Position numbers and translations under genes: made by a program. The notes under the pieces are model-generated. The model was given only the letters and a program-made list of their open reading frames with translations. It made no database searches and was not told where the DNA came from. Positions 16,778-26,500 of a stretch of DNA of 64,000 nt are shown here, piece after piece. How positions within the stretch are numbered: position 1 is the first letter of the stretch; each line of letters opens with the position of its first letter. Origin of the DNA: Chryseosolibacter sp964438975 (GTDB lineage Bacteria > Bacteroidota > Bacteroidia > Cytophagales > Cyclobacteriaceae); the NCBI GenBank assembly GCA_964438975.1, contig CAYTMU010000018.1, positions 1 to 64,000 on the forward strand. The letters run 5' to 3'.

Positions 16778-19084
16778 CTAATGCGCAATAGGCGCGGCGA
16801 GACATTCGTCGGGGATACGGAAGGCATTCACGAGTGGCACGGCCTCTTGCCGCAATTCCCAACAAAGCTGGTCGACCGTGCGTCGGATGGCTTTGGTTTT
16901 CACGCCTTCCATGTACCCGTTTTCGAGATACCATCCTTTGTGCGTTTCAAGCGTTGACAGGGCGTACAATTGTGCGAGCTTCTGCAAGACTGCCCGGCAG
17001 CCGGCGTCTTCCGTACTTTCCACTTTCTCCAGGAACTGCTCAAGGATGATACGTTCGATGTGAGCGAAACCAACGTGGAGCAGATGGTTTTGCGAAACGT
17101 TGAAGGCATCGAATGAATCCATTCCACTATCTACGTGACGTTTGAATCTTCTTGCCGCCGATGTGAGAATGCTGCGCTCGCGGTAGCGGAAAGCATTCAG
17201 ATGGAATTCGCTATCCAGAAGGTGATTCTCGTCCGTATTGCGGACGATGATCGGATTGCGTTCGGACAGGGTTGTCTTTGCCTGATCCGCTACGTAGTTC
17301 AGGATACCGAAGAGATCCATGGTGCCAAATGCCTGTTTGAATTCTGTGAGGCGGCTTTTTGCCACCAGGTGCATAAGGACAGTGTTATCGCCCTCGAAGG
17401 TCGTGAATATCTCGGTATCGTTTTTCAACGCATCGATGCGATTTTCAGACATATATCCCTTTCCTCCACAGCACTCCCGGCATTCCTGGAGCGTGCGGGT
17501 TGTACTCCAGGTGGCGACTGCCTTGAGGCCGGCGGCGAGCGCTTCAATCTCCCGTATGTCGTCGTCAGTGCGTTCGAGAAATCTGTCGGTGAGATACTGC
17601 AGCGCAAAATGGTGGGCATAGGCATCCGCCAGTAAAGGCATCAGCCTGCGCTGGTGTTGCCGGTAGTTCAATATCGGTACCTCTTCCGCGCCTTCAGGTC
17701 CGAATTGACGCCGTTGGTCACCATACCTGATAGCGATCGTCAACCCCGTCTTCGATGCGCTGAGTCCGGATCTCGGTACGCCTATACGCCCACCCACGAG
17801 GGTACCGAGCATAGTAAAAAACCGGCGGTTATCGCTCGCTATCGGACTGTCGAACTTGCCGTTCGCCGTGATCCCTGCGAAGCGATCCAGCAGGTTGTCG
17901 TAAGGAATAGAGACTTTATCAAACGAGATGATTCCGTTATCAACGCCGTTAAGCCCCATTTTTTTACCGCAGTCGCGAATGGAAACACCCGGAAGTACAG
18001 TGCCTTTTTCGTCGCGGATCGGAACAAGGAAAGCACTGACTCCGTAGTCTGTGCCGTCTACGAGCATCTTTGCAAAGACTGTCGCCATCCGTCCGTGGCA
18101 CGCGGCATTCCCGATAAACTCCTTTTGCGCCTGGATGTTTGGTGTGGTGATCACGAACGAGCGAGTGGCATGATCATATGTCGCCGTCGTCTCAATCCCC
18201 CGGACGTTTGATCCATGTCCGGTCTCTGTCATCGCAAAGCAGCCGGGTAGTTTCAACGTACCAGCATCGCGGAGATAGGCGCGGTGATGTTTCTCCGTTC
18301 CAAGAAAGTAAATGCTCATCCCAAACAGTCCGAACTGAACTCCGAACTTGATGACCATGCTGAGGTCGCGGTAACTGATGGTTTCCATGACGGTGAAATA
18401 CGCCGCCATGTCGCCTTCACCTCCGTATTCCCTTGGGTAACCGATAGCACCCAATCCATGGTCGGCGAGAATACTGCACCATTGCAGCGTTTTGTCGCGG
18501 TAAACGGATAGCTCCTCCGTTTCAATATAGGCGAACTCAGGTTGGCGCAGGAGTGCTTTTACTCGCCGAATGAGTGGCTCATGAGTGCCGTCGAGCAATT
18601 TGCCCATTGTCTCGACGTCGAAACTCGCTACCGTAGCACGTCGCTGAGTGATCGTATCCCGGCTTTCGGGGTGAAAGTGATAAAAAGATTCCTGATTGAT
18701 CAGCCCGAGCGAATTCTCCAGACGCTGCATTGACTCCCGTGCCTCTTCAAGAGAATCATCGTTCACACCGCCATTGTGTTTGCGAACTAGGTTCAGCCCG
18801 ATATCAAACAATGATGCGTGATGCTCGGAACTTGCGGTATCGAGTACCGAGCGGATCTCCGATAGCCACTTCTTAAACTCATCTGGTCCCGGCGGAGAGG
18901 ATGGGTTAAGTTGTTCGAGCAGCGTCTGCCTTTCACGATCGCTCAGCCAACGCTGAGTCTCAATCGACTCCAAAAGAGAGCGGAGCTCAGGAGGAGTGAG
19001 GATCGTATCAGACCACACGACGTAAAGCACGGGAAGGAATGCATACAGTCGCGGTGTGTCCTTCAACTGTTCCAGGAGGTTCAT
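16778..19084 (-). CDS. Acyl-CoA oxidase/dehydrogenase family protein
   Basis: A 768-residue flavoprotein with acyl-CoA oxidase architecture, longer than ordinary acyl-CoA dehydrogenases (about 380-600). After a helical N-terminal extension of ~130 residues come the dehydrogenase core motifs: AMTETGHGSNVRGIETTATYD (FAD and substrate site) and, further on, ECCGGKGYMSENRI with TTFEGDNTVLMHL, as in acyl-CoA oxidases. A long C-terminal domain follows. It probably oxidises acyl-CoA to 2-enoyl-CoA in fatty-acid breakdown; whether oxygen is the acceptor cannot be read here. Its ATG overlaps the stop codon of the DUF1080 lipoprotein gene by four bases. Confidence 0.88.
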   Translation of the reverse strand: MNLLEQLKDTPRLYAFLPVLYVVWSDTILTPPELRSLLESIETQRWLSDRERQTLLEQLNPSSPPGPDEFKKWLSEIRSVLDTASSEHHASLFDIGLNLVRKHNGGVNDDSLEEARESMQRLENSLGLINQESFYHFHPESRDTITQRRATVASFDVETMGKLLDGTHEPLIRRVKALLRQPEFAYIETEELSVYRDKTLQWCSILADHGLGAIGYPREYGGEGDMAAYFTVMETISYRDLSMVIKFGVQFGLFGMSIYFLGTEKHHRAYLRDAGTLKLPGCFAMTETGHGSNVRGIETTATYDHATRSFVITTPNIQAQKEFIGNAACHGRMATVFAKMLVDGTDYGVSAFLVPIRDEKGTVLPGVSIRDCGKKMGLNGVDNGIISFDKVSIPYDNLLDRFAGITANGKFDSPIASDNRRFFTMLGTLVGGRIGVPRSGLSASKTGLTIAIRYGDQRRQFGPEGAEEVPILNYRQHQRRLMPLLADAYAHHFALQYLTDRFLERTDDDIREIEALAAGLKAVATWSTTRTLQECRECCGGKGYMSENRIDALKNDTEIFTTFEGDNTVLMHLVAKSRLTEFKQAFGTMDLFGILNYVADQAKTTLSERNPIIVRNTDENHLLDSEFHLNAFRYRERSILTSAARRFKRHVDSGMDSFDAFNVSQNHLLHVGFAHIERIILEQFLEKVESTEDAGCRAVLQKLAQLYALSTLETHKGWYLENGYMEGVKTKAIRRTVDQLCWELRQEAVPLVNAFRIPDECLAAPIAH

Positions 19085-19857
19085 AACTCCCGGATGCGGA
19101 TGTTGCGAAAGTATACGGGCGCGCCGTGGTCCTGGAGTGAGATACTACCTGATTTCGATTTATGCCAGTCGGGAAAGTCAACCCACTTGCTGTTGTTCTT
19201 GCGGCTTGCAAAGTCTTCGCTATTCTCGTCGTATTCGAGAACTTTCTCACCGTTCAGCCAATGTTCCACATGGCCGTTATTGTAAATGATGCGGGCGGTA
19301 TTCCATTCGCCGGCGGGATTCAGTTTCTTGCCTGAAGATGCCGCATACACGTCATAGCTGCTGGCGGCCAATTGGGAGTCTTTTAGCTGCCCACCTGTCC
19401 ATCCCGTATCATCAAGGACCTGGTATTCGGGACCGGTCTCATAGTCGTAGCTATATTTGGCGTCCTCAACCACGTGATAGAGAATACCGCTGTTTCCACC
19501 GGCTGAAAGGTTGAAGTCTGCAACCAGATCGAAGTTGCCGAACTCGCGGGTTGTCACGAGTGACCCGCCCATTTCACCACTTCCTTCGCCCAGTCCTTCG
19601 CCATCACAGAGAATGGCACCATCCCGAACACTCCAGAGAGGTCCGATCGTATCGCTGTTGAAGCGCTTCCATCCATCGAGCGTACGTCCATCGAACAACA
19701 ACTGCCATCCTTCCGCTTTTTGCTCTTCCGTCAGCGAGTTTAGCTGTGGAGATTCACTGACGGCATCAGCGGATGCCGTGTCTTTCTGGCGGTTGCAAGA
19801 CAACATGACGAGCCCGATAAGGGTCATCGCAGATAATCGGATAAATGATCTTTTCAC
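19081..19857 (-). CDS. DUF1080 lipoprotein (3-keto-glycoside hydrolase/lyase family)
   Basis: A 258-residue lipoprotein: the signal ends in the lipobox LVMLSC with the cysteine at about residue 21. The rest is one DUF1080 beta-sandwich domain starting at GWQLLFDGRTLDGWKRF (~51), with GNSGILYHV, EYQVLDDTGW and the C-terminal ISLQDHGAPVYFRNIRIREL. Members of this family cleave 3-keto-glycosides or 3-keto-disaccharides after a dehydrogenase has oxidised C3. It should sit on the periplasmic or outer-membrane face. The four-base overlap with the downstream acyl-CoA oxidase-like gene implies one transcript although the functions look unrelated. Confidence 0.88.
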   Translation of the reverse strand: MKRSFIRLSAMTLIGLVMLSCNRQKDTASADAVSESPQLNSLTEEQKAEGWQLLFDGRTLDGWKRFNSDTIGPLWSVRDGAILCDGEGLGEGSGEMGGSLVTTREFGNFDLVADFNLSAGGNSGILYHVVEDAKYSYDYETGPEYQVLDDTGWTGGQLKDSQLAASSYDVYAASSGKKLNPAGEWNTARIIYNNGHVEHWLNGEKVLEYDENSEDFASRKNNSKWVDFPDWHKSKSGSISLQDHGAPVYFRNIRIREL

Positions 19858-19917
19858 AGTGATTGGTTTAAGGATTAAATTTATGATTGTTTTACGTCTC
19901 TGACAAGTGGATTCTGT

Positions 19918-20697
19918 TTAACGGTTGTCGGTACTTCCATTTCCTTTCCGTGCCAGTTCGGTTACGTCAAAGACGACCGCGCAGAAAGTTACCCATATCA
20001 ATCCACCTACATAGCCGGCGACGACGTCGCTCGGAAAATGGACTCCGAGGTAGATTCGACTGACACCAACAGTGAGGATCAAAAGTACCAATATTGACAC
20101 GGCCACTATCCGCAACGCGGTATTCATCTCATACCGCAGACAGAGGTAAATCAGAAAACCATAGAATGCCATCGCCGACATAGAATGACCGCTGGGATAG
20201 CTCAGCGTATCGACGCTCACCAGGTGCTCGAATGCGGGACGAGAACGGTTGATTACGCTTTTCAGGAAGATGTTCGATAGCGTGGAAAGGGCCAGCACGA
20301 CCGATGTCTGCGCGATGAATTTCCAGCTGCGCTTGCGGATATAAAAATAGGCAGCCATCAGCACACCCATAATACCGTACGTGAGTTTGTCGCCGAGGTG
20401 TGTCGTGAACCGAAAAAAACCGGTGAGTTGATCGTTTCGAAGCGATATGATGGCGGTGGAAACCCAGTCGTCGAATTCGGCGAGTTCGTTTTCGGCAAGT
20501 TCTTCGGTCAACTCCACAAAGCTTGCCAGAGCAAGGACAAACAGAATGACAGCAATCAGGATTGCGACATAATACCGCAAATGCCTGTTTTTTGAATGAA
20601 GTTTATCGCGGATAAGTGAGTCCAGCCACTTAAGGACGTTCAACAGCATTTGTCGTATCATCGGCATACGGTATTTTGTCGACGCTAATAACGGCAT
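19918..20697 (-). CDS. PAP2 family phosphatase
   Basis: A 259-residue membrane phosphatase. The three PAP2 signature segments are present: KSVINRSRP, PSGHSMSAMAF and SRIYLGVHFPSDVVAG. About six transmembrane helices surround them, and a basic amphipathic N-terminus precedes the first. It probably dephosphorylates a lipid phosphate such as undecaprenyl pyrophosphate or phosphatidate at the membrane's outer face. The start at 20697 is uncertain; in-frame ATGs at residues 11, 13 and 17 would shorten the N-terminus without affecting the domain. Confidence 0.9.
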   Translation of the reverse strand: MPLLASTKYRMPMIRQMLLNVLKWLDSLIRDKLHSKNRHLRYYVAILIAVILFVLALASFVELTEELAENELAEFDDWVSTAIISLRNDQLTGFFRFTTHLGDKLTYGIMGVLMAAYFYIRKRSWKFIAQTSVVLALSTLSNIFLKSVINRSRPAFEHLVSVDTLSYPSGHSMSAMAFYGFLIYLCLRYEMNTALRIVAVSILVLLILTVGVSRIYLGVHFPSDVVAGYVGGLIWVTFCAVVFDVTELARKGNGSTDNR

Positions 20698-20735
20698 AAT
20701 CCACGAACGCTCAAGCCACCCGGGATACGATACGG

Positions 20736-20767
20736 TTGCCTCCGCCCTTTCAAAAGTGCTATATTCG
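20736..20767 (+). promoter_or_regulatory. Putative promoter of the SMP-30-like gene
   Basis: TTG at 20736-20738 and TATATTCG at 20760-20767 (7 of 8 to TAnnTTTG) are 21 bases apart, with the gene's ATG at 20799. Confidence 0.4.
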
Positions 20768-20798
20768 CGTATCAGTGAAAACCAAAACCAACTAATGT

Positions 20799-21677
20799 AT
20801 GAGATTCAACAAGACGATGCTTTTAGCTGTTGCCGTTCTCGCGGGAGCATGTGGTCAGAAGACGCAGAGCGACGCGCCTGAACAATCCGGCGAGGATAGA
20901 CCGACGGTCACCCTTACCAAGAAGTGGGAGACCGAGGCCGTATTGACAACGTGCGAGTCAGTGTTGTACGATGATCAGAATGACAGACTTTACGTGGCCA
21001 ATATCAATGGAGGGCCGGGTGAGAAGGATAACAACGGTTTCATCTCAATCGTGTCGATGGATGGGAGTGTGGCGACCGAGAAATGGGCGACGGGAATGGA
21101 CGCCCCGAAAGGCATGGGATTGCACAACGGCAGGCTGTTTGTGGCCGATATTGACCGAGTCCATGAGATTGATGTGGCGACCGGAGCGATCGTTCAGGAA
21201 CATCGCGTTGAAGGCGCCGTCTTCCTGAACGATATTACGGTAGACAACGAGAAGGTGTATGTGAGTGACTCCCGCGGTGGATCGATCTACCTTATCGAAA
21301 ACGGAAATGTCTCGACGTTCATGTCGGACGTTGAAGGTCCCAATGGTCTTTTCTATGAAGATGGCAAATTGATGGTCGCGTTGTGGAACGCCAAGGCGCT
21401 TGCTACGCTGGACATCTCATCAAAGGAAATTACGAAGAGAACGGAAGGTATCGAAAATCCCGATGGTATCGAAGCACTCGGCCGGAACGGGTATCTGGTC
21501 TCAAGCTGGAATGGTATCGTCCACCATGTGGATTCCGACTGGAAGAGCACGATCCTGATCGATACACGCAAAGACTCTGTTAATGCTGCGGATATTGAGT
21601 ACGTCAAGTCAAAGAATCTACTGCTCGTACCGACATTCTTCAAGAACACAGTGGTTGCCTATGAAGTTGCGGAGTAA
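20799..21677 (+). CDS. SMP-30/gluconolactonase-like lipoprotein
   Basis: A 292-residue lipoprotein; the lipobox LAGAC puts the modified cysteine near residue 19. The mature part is a six-bladed beta-propeller by pattern, with repeated segments such as LYVANINGGPGEKDNN, LFVADIDRVHEID, VYVSDSRGGSIYLIE and GLFYEDGKLMVALWN. This resembles SMP-30/gluconolactonase/LRE proteins. A lactonase role is possible, but many such propellers are ligand-binding only, and the metal-binding residues cannot be mapped with confidence. It converges with the next gene with a two-base gap. Confidence 0.75.
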   Translation: MRFNKTMLLAVAVLAGACGQKTQSDAPEQSGEDRPTVTLTKKWETEAVLTTCESVLYDDQNDRLYVANINGGPGEKDNNGFISIVSMDGSVATEKWATGMDAPKGMGLHNGRLFVADIDRVHEIDVATGAIVQEHRVEGAVFLNDITVDNEKVYVSDSRGGSIYLIENGNVSTFMSDVEGPNGLFYEDGKLMVALWNAKALATLDISSKEITKRTEGIENPDGIEALGRNGYLVSSWNGIVHHVDSDWKSTILIDTRKDSVNAADIEYVKSKNLLLVPTFFKNTVVAYEVAE

Positions 21678-21679
21678 CA

Positions 21680-22918
21680 TCAGGTCTTTTGCTTCTTTTT
21701 CCGGGCCGACGGGAACAGGACATTGTTGAGGATCAGCCGGTACCCTGGTGAGTTAGGGAAAAGGTTGAGGTCAGTCGGTCCGCGGCCACGACCCGGAACT
21801 CCTTCCGGATCGTGGCCGCTGTAATATGTCCAATGTCCGCGTTGCAATTCACCGTACAAATAGCGAACGTGGTTCTTGCTCTTGCTCTCGCCAAGGACGA
21901 GCGCAGTTGGTTTTACAACATACTTATTAAAGGCCGTCGTTTGGCCATGGAACTCACGGATATAGTGTTCGTGGTTTTGTGTTAACATTGTTGGTACGAC
22001 ATCCCACTTGGCCGAGAAGGTGAATACCGCAAAAAAATCCTGAGATGGGTTGAAGTAGTCGCGGCTGACATTGATATCGGAAAAGCGGCGGCTGTATCCG
22101 GGTTCAAGCGTAAACTTTTCGAAAGCGAGACTTTTGTCAAAGTTCAGTTTCCCCTGTGCGCCTGGGTCTGCGTCATCCCCGTCAAATGTACTCTCACTGA
22201 TGTCGATACCTTCTGCGGCAAGGGCAATGTCGAAGGTTTCAGCGCCGGAGCACATAGCAAACAAGTAGCCGCCGGCTGCACAGAATCCTTTTATCTGCTT
22301 CGCAACGGCCAGCTTCATTTCAGAGACCTTTGGGAAACCGAGTCTTTGGGAAGTGACCTCCTGGATGTCGGCTTCGATCCGCGACTGATTCCGGCGTGTA
22401 TGCCTACCGTGTTGTCCCGTGAAATCTTCGTGATGGAGGTGTAGCCAGTCGAATCGAACCAGTGCGTCTCCGAGTATATCTTCGTCGTAGATGATCTCAT
22501 AGGGGATCTCGGCGTAATCGAGCACCAGTATCACAGCATCCGTTTCGTCCAGTATGAACTCGTTTTTCGGAGAATAGACCGCGATTCGTGGGGCAGTCTC
22601 GAGTTTGACGGCATCCATGTTCACGGCCGGACTTGCTATTTCTTCGAGGATACGGTTCGATTCGGCGTCGGACACCACTTCGTGGGAAACGCCGCGTACC
22701 AGGCACTCCTGGCGGAGATCTGGCGTCAATGGGATCAGAAAACTTCCGCCGCGATAATTCAAAAGCCAATCCACTGCCAGATCCTGCTTCAGAGCGTAAT
22801 ATGCTACGCCGTATGCCTTCAGGTGGTTGCGCTGGGTGTTGTCCATCGGAATGAAGAGGTAATTACTCAAGCAAACGGATGGAGTGAACACCAGCAGTAT
22901 GATCGCTGCGATCCTCAT
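21680..22918 (-). CDS. Exported protein of unknown function (often labelled asparagine synthetase B)
   Basis: A 412-residue protein. The ATG at 22918 starts a signal peptide (MRIAAIILLVFTPSVCLS); longer in-frame extensions upstream have no such feature. The mature protein begins NYLFIPMDNTQRNHLKAYG. Homologues in Bacteroidota often carry the label asparagine synthetase B, but I see neither an N-terminal nucleophile cysteine nor the ATP-binding SGGxDS loop. The label is therefore probably wrong. The middle (VILVLDYAEIPYEIIYD, then CAAGGYLFAMCSGAETFDIAL) resembles a flavodoxin-like or class I amidotransferase-like Rossmann fold, with a possible Cys in MCSGAE. Function unknown. Confidence 0.75.
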   Translation of the reverse strand: MRIAAIILLVFTPSVCLSNYLFIPMDNTQRNHLKAYGVAYYALKQDLAVDWLLNYRGGSFLIPLTPDLRQECLVRGVSHEVVSDAESNRILEEIASPAVNMDAVKLETAPRIAVYSPKNEFILDETDAVILVLDYAEIPYEIIYDEDILGDALVRFDWLHLHHEDFTGQHGRHTRRNQSRIEADIQEVTSQRLGFPKVSEMKLAVAKQIKGFCAAGGYLFAMCSGAETFDIALAAEGIDISESTFDGDDADPGAQGKLNFDKSLAFEKFTLEPGYSRRFSDINVSRDYFNPSQDFFAVFTFSAKWDVVPTMLTQNHEHYIREFHGQTTAFNKYVVKPTALVLGESKSKNHVRYLYGELQRGHWTYYSGHDPEGVPGRGRGPTDLNLFPNSPGYRLILNNVLFPSARKKKQKT

Positions 22919-22973
22919 AGCTTTCCCGCGGTTTCCTTGCTGAAGGTACGCTTTTCCCACGATGGGTGGTGTG

Positions 22974-23126
22974 CTAGACGTAAAATTCCAACTGAAAATC
23001 AGTCTCGTTCCCGGTGATCTGCAGCGGTTTGATCGCAATGATCCGTGCGCTGTTGAATGTCTTGATAAACTCGCTCCGGCTGATTCGAAGCTTGCTCTTG
23101 CCTGGTTTGATCTTGTGATACTGCAT
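22974..23126 (-). CDS. Small basic hypothetical protein
   Basis: A 50-codon frame with a basic first half (KIKPGKSKLRISRSEF) and no recognised family. AGGGAGG directly abuts the ATG at 23126, which is too close for a normal ribosome site. An ATG at 23201 in the same frame would give 75 residues. The even mix of residues looks more coding than random, but the call is weak. Confidence 0.35.
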   Translation of the reverse strand: MQYHKIKPGKSKLRISRSEFIKTFNSARIIAIKPLQITGNETDFQLEFYV

Positions 23127-23212
23127 CCTCCCTGACTTGTTCGCCAGCGCGCTATAAACCCATTCACACGGGAAAGGAATAGGGGAGGGGACGTAGCGCA
23201 TATGGGGAATGA

Positions 23213-23385
23213 TCAGTAACTCTTGATGAGATCACGGTACAACATGGCATTCTGGCGGGAGTTGTACTGAGAGAGCAGGGCGTACGCGGCGCTCGGAACA
23301 AAATCGAAACGCTTCTTATACTCCTCGATCTTGATACACAGTTCCCGAATGTAGAACCGTACCTGATCCGGGTTCCGACATTCCG
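23213..23385 (-). CDS. Hypothetical protein, C-terminal end (cut by assembly gap)
   Basis: An open frame runs out of the N-gap on the minus strand and ends at the TGA at 23213-23215. Its 56 codons read as a natural protein: it begins ECRNPDQVRFYIRELC, continues with KIEEYKKRFDF and ends MLYRDLIKSY. The composition is helical and charged. No family is recognised. The N-terminus is lost in the gap. The small frame at 22974-23126 follows on the same strand. Confidence 0.55.
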
Positions 23386-23485
23386 NNNNNNNNNNNNNNN
23401 NNNNNNNNNNNNNNNNNNNNNNNNNNNNNNNNNNNNNNNNNNNNNNNNNNNNNNNNNNNNNNNNNNNNNNNNNNNNNNNNNNNNN
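23386..23485. other. Assembly gap (100 N)
   Basis: Exactly 100 unknown bases, the usual placeholder for a scaffold gap of unknown length. Order and distance of sequence across it are not guaranteed. Confidence 0.99.
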
Positions 23486-23507
23486 ACCGGACTTTTCCCC
23501 TTAGCAG

Positions 23508-26500
23508 ATGAGGTTACTGAGAGACCTTTCCATTCGTAGCAAGCTTTACCTGATTTCGATTATTCCGCTGCTTGGACTTAGTGTACTCCTCTATGGCCTC
23601 ATTTCGGACTCACTCGAACAGAAGCGGGCCTCGGAGCGTGTGTTTTCGGAGTGCGAGCAGGTCAATGCTCTATCATCTCTGGTTCACGAACTGCAGAATG
23701 AACGCGGGCGATTCCTCAGGTTTCTTGCCAGCGACTCACAGCGGGACCAGAATCTGATGGTCTCGCAAACAAAGCTCACTGACAGTGCACTCAACGTTGC
23801 CCGCGAAACATATGCCAGGCAAGGAGCTATTTCTGATTTTTTCACACATTTCGACAGCCTAAGCATATTCCGTTCGAACGTCCACACACACGGAGAACAC
23901 CTGAATTCGTTGAAAAACATCGTGCTTAACGAGATTTTTGACGTGGCCCGAATTACCAGGAATCCCGATATCAAGAATCACCTGGAATCGCATTTGTCGC
24001 TGCTTTATATAAAAGAATATTTCTCCAGAACGAAGAATATCCTCCTTCCACATTTTATTGACAACGAATTCGACAGAGTACACTTTGCACATTTCTCCCG
24101 AAACAAAGGACAGTTTGAACTGAGTCGTAGTCAGTTTGAACACAGCGCATCGGAAGAACTTCTCGAGTTCTACCACGCCCGGCTTGCAACGTCACCATGG
24201 TTAGGTGTTGAGGCGCAACTTGAGTTCCTCTTCGCAAACCCGGCTGCCGTAAGTCAGATCGATGTTCGAACGTGGTGGGAAGAGACCGCCGCTGTGTTGG
24301 ATGCATATGCCCAGACCGAGCAACATTCACTTCTGACCATACGTGGAGCTGCTGCTGCGGAAGTAGCCGCCATGAATCGCGTCGTCGTGCTCAACGCACT
24401 TATGGGGCTGCTTGTCACCACTGTGATCACTCTCCTTGTGGCTTTCACGATCCGGCGCATCACATCTTCGGTTACGGAAATCAGCGCTGCGGCGCGGAAG
24501 ATAGCCGATGGCGAAATCGATATCCGCGTTCAGTCAGGTTCCGGCGACGAAATCGGAGCCCTGGCTGACTCATTCAACAAGATGGTTACGGGCATCCAGC
24601 AGCATGCTGAAACAGCCCGACTGATTGGAACAGGTGACTATCGCAAGGAAGTAAATGTGCGCAGCGAACGAGATGTCCTGGGGAAGGCACTTGAGACCAT
24701 GCGGACAGATTTGCAGCGCTTGTCGATCGAAACCGAGATGCGAACATGGCTGCTAACCGCCAGCAATCAACTCAACGACCGGCTTCGTGGAGAGAAGGAA
24801 CTTGGAGTACTCACGAACGATGTTATCGGCGAGTTGGCCCGACTGCTCGACGCCCAAATAGGTGCATTGTATGTACGTGAGAACGGTCACCTGGCATTGA
24901 TGGGACGCTACGCGTATTCGGAGAATGGAAGTCGGCGTAGTTTCAATTTACATGAGGGCCTCGTCGGCCAGGTCGCCGCTGACGGAAAACACGTTGTCAT
25001 CCGTGATGTCCCCGACGACTATGTCAGAATTACCTCGGCAATTGGCGACGCCCGACCGCGACACCTCGTGGTCTATCCATTTCACTACGAAGACGAGGTC
25101 AGGGGCATCATTGAGATTGGATCGATGAATGAGTTCTCTTCCGCCGACCTCGAGTTACTCGGTCTCGTCAGCAACCACATCGGTATCGCGGTACAAGGTG
25201 CGTTGTCGCGACAGAGATTGCAGGTACTCCTGGAAGAAACCCAGCGGCAGTCGGAGGAGCTCGAAACGCAGCAGGAAGAACTGAAGCAGAACAACGAGGA
25301 GTTGATGGAGAAGACAACGCTGTTGCAAAGGTCGGAAGAAGAACTCAGGACGCAGCAAGAGGAGTTGCAGATGACCAACGAAGAACTGGTTGAAAAGGCT
25401 ACCATACTCGAGGAACAGAAGCGAAACCTCGAATATACCCATAGCCAGATCGAGTCAAAAGCAAAAGAACTCCAGCAAGCGAACCAATACAAGAGCGAGT
25501 TCCTTTCGAACATGTCGCACGAACTCCGAACGCCTCTCAACAGCATTCTGATACTTGCTCAAGTGTTGATGGAGAATCGCAATCAGAATCTCACCACAAA
25601 AGAAATTCAGTTTGCCAACACGATCCTGAATTCCGGTAACGATCTTCTGAATCTGATCAACGAAATCCTCGATCTTTCAAAGATCGAAGCTGGAAAGATG
25701 GAACTCGCTGTCGAATCATTTTCCGTAGATGCTCTGATCCGAAGTCTTAAGGGTTCCTTTGGCGAAGTGGCAAAAAGCAGAAAGATCCGGTTCTCAATTC
25801 GCTGCGATCCCCGGGTGAAGGAAAAAGTATTGGTGTCAGATCAGCAGAGATTAGAACAGGTCTTGAAGAATTTCCTTTCAAACTCGTTTAAGTTCACGGA
25901 AACTGAAGGAAAAGTGGAGATGACCATCGACCTTCCAACTCCCGATGTCAGCTTTCGCCGAACCAGTCTGAGACAGTCAAGCGACACGCTTGCCTTCAGG
26001 GTTTCGGATACGGGAATTGGAATTCCCGAAGACAAGTTGGAGGCAATATTTGAAGCCTTTCACCAAGTGGACGGATCGACGCGCAGGCAGTACGGCGGAA
26101 CCGGGCTCGGGCTATCGATCAGTCGTGAATTGGCAAATCTACTCGGTGGCGAGATCCATGTATCAAGTCAGTTGGACGCTGGTAGCGTTTTCACGCTTTA
26201 TATCCCCGCCGAGGTACCACGAATATCTACAGACACCGTCAGCACACGCCTGATACCGTCTGCACCTGCCGAAGACAGTGTGCGCGTTGTGAACGAGATG
26301 CCTTTGGTCGATGCATCACATTACGACGATCAGCACCTGATCATGTCGGGAGACCGGGTTATACTGATCATGGAGGATGATGTAGCACTTTCAAAAGTAT
26401 TGCTCGAACTCGTACACGAGCGCAACTATAAGGGTATCATAGCGCATCAAGGGAATATCGGGTTGGCCTATGCACGCCACTACAAACCTGATGCGATTAT

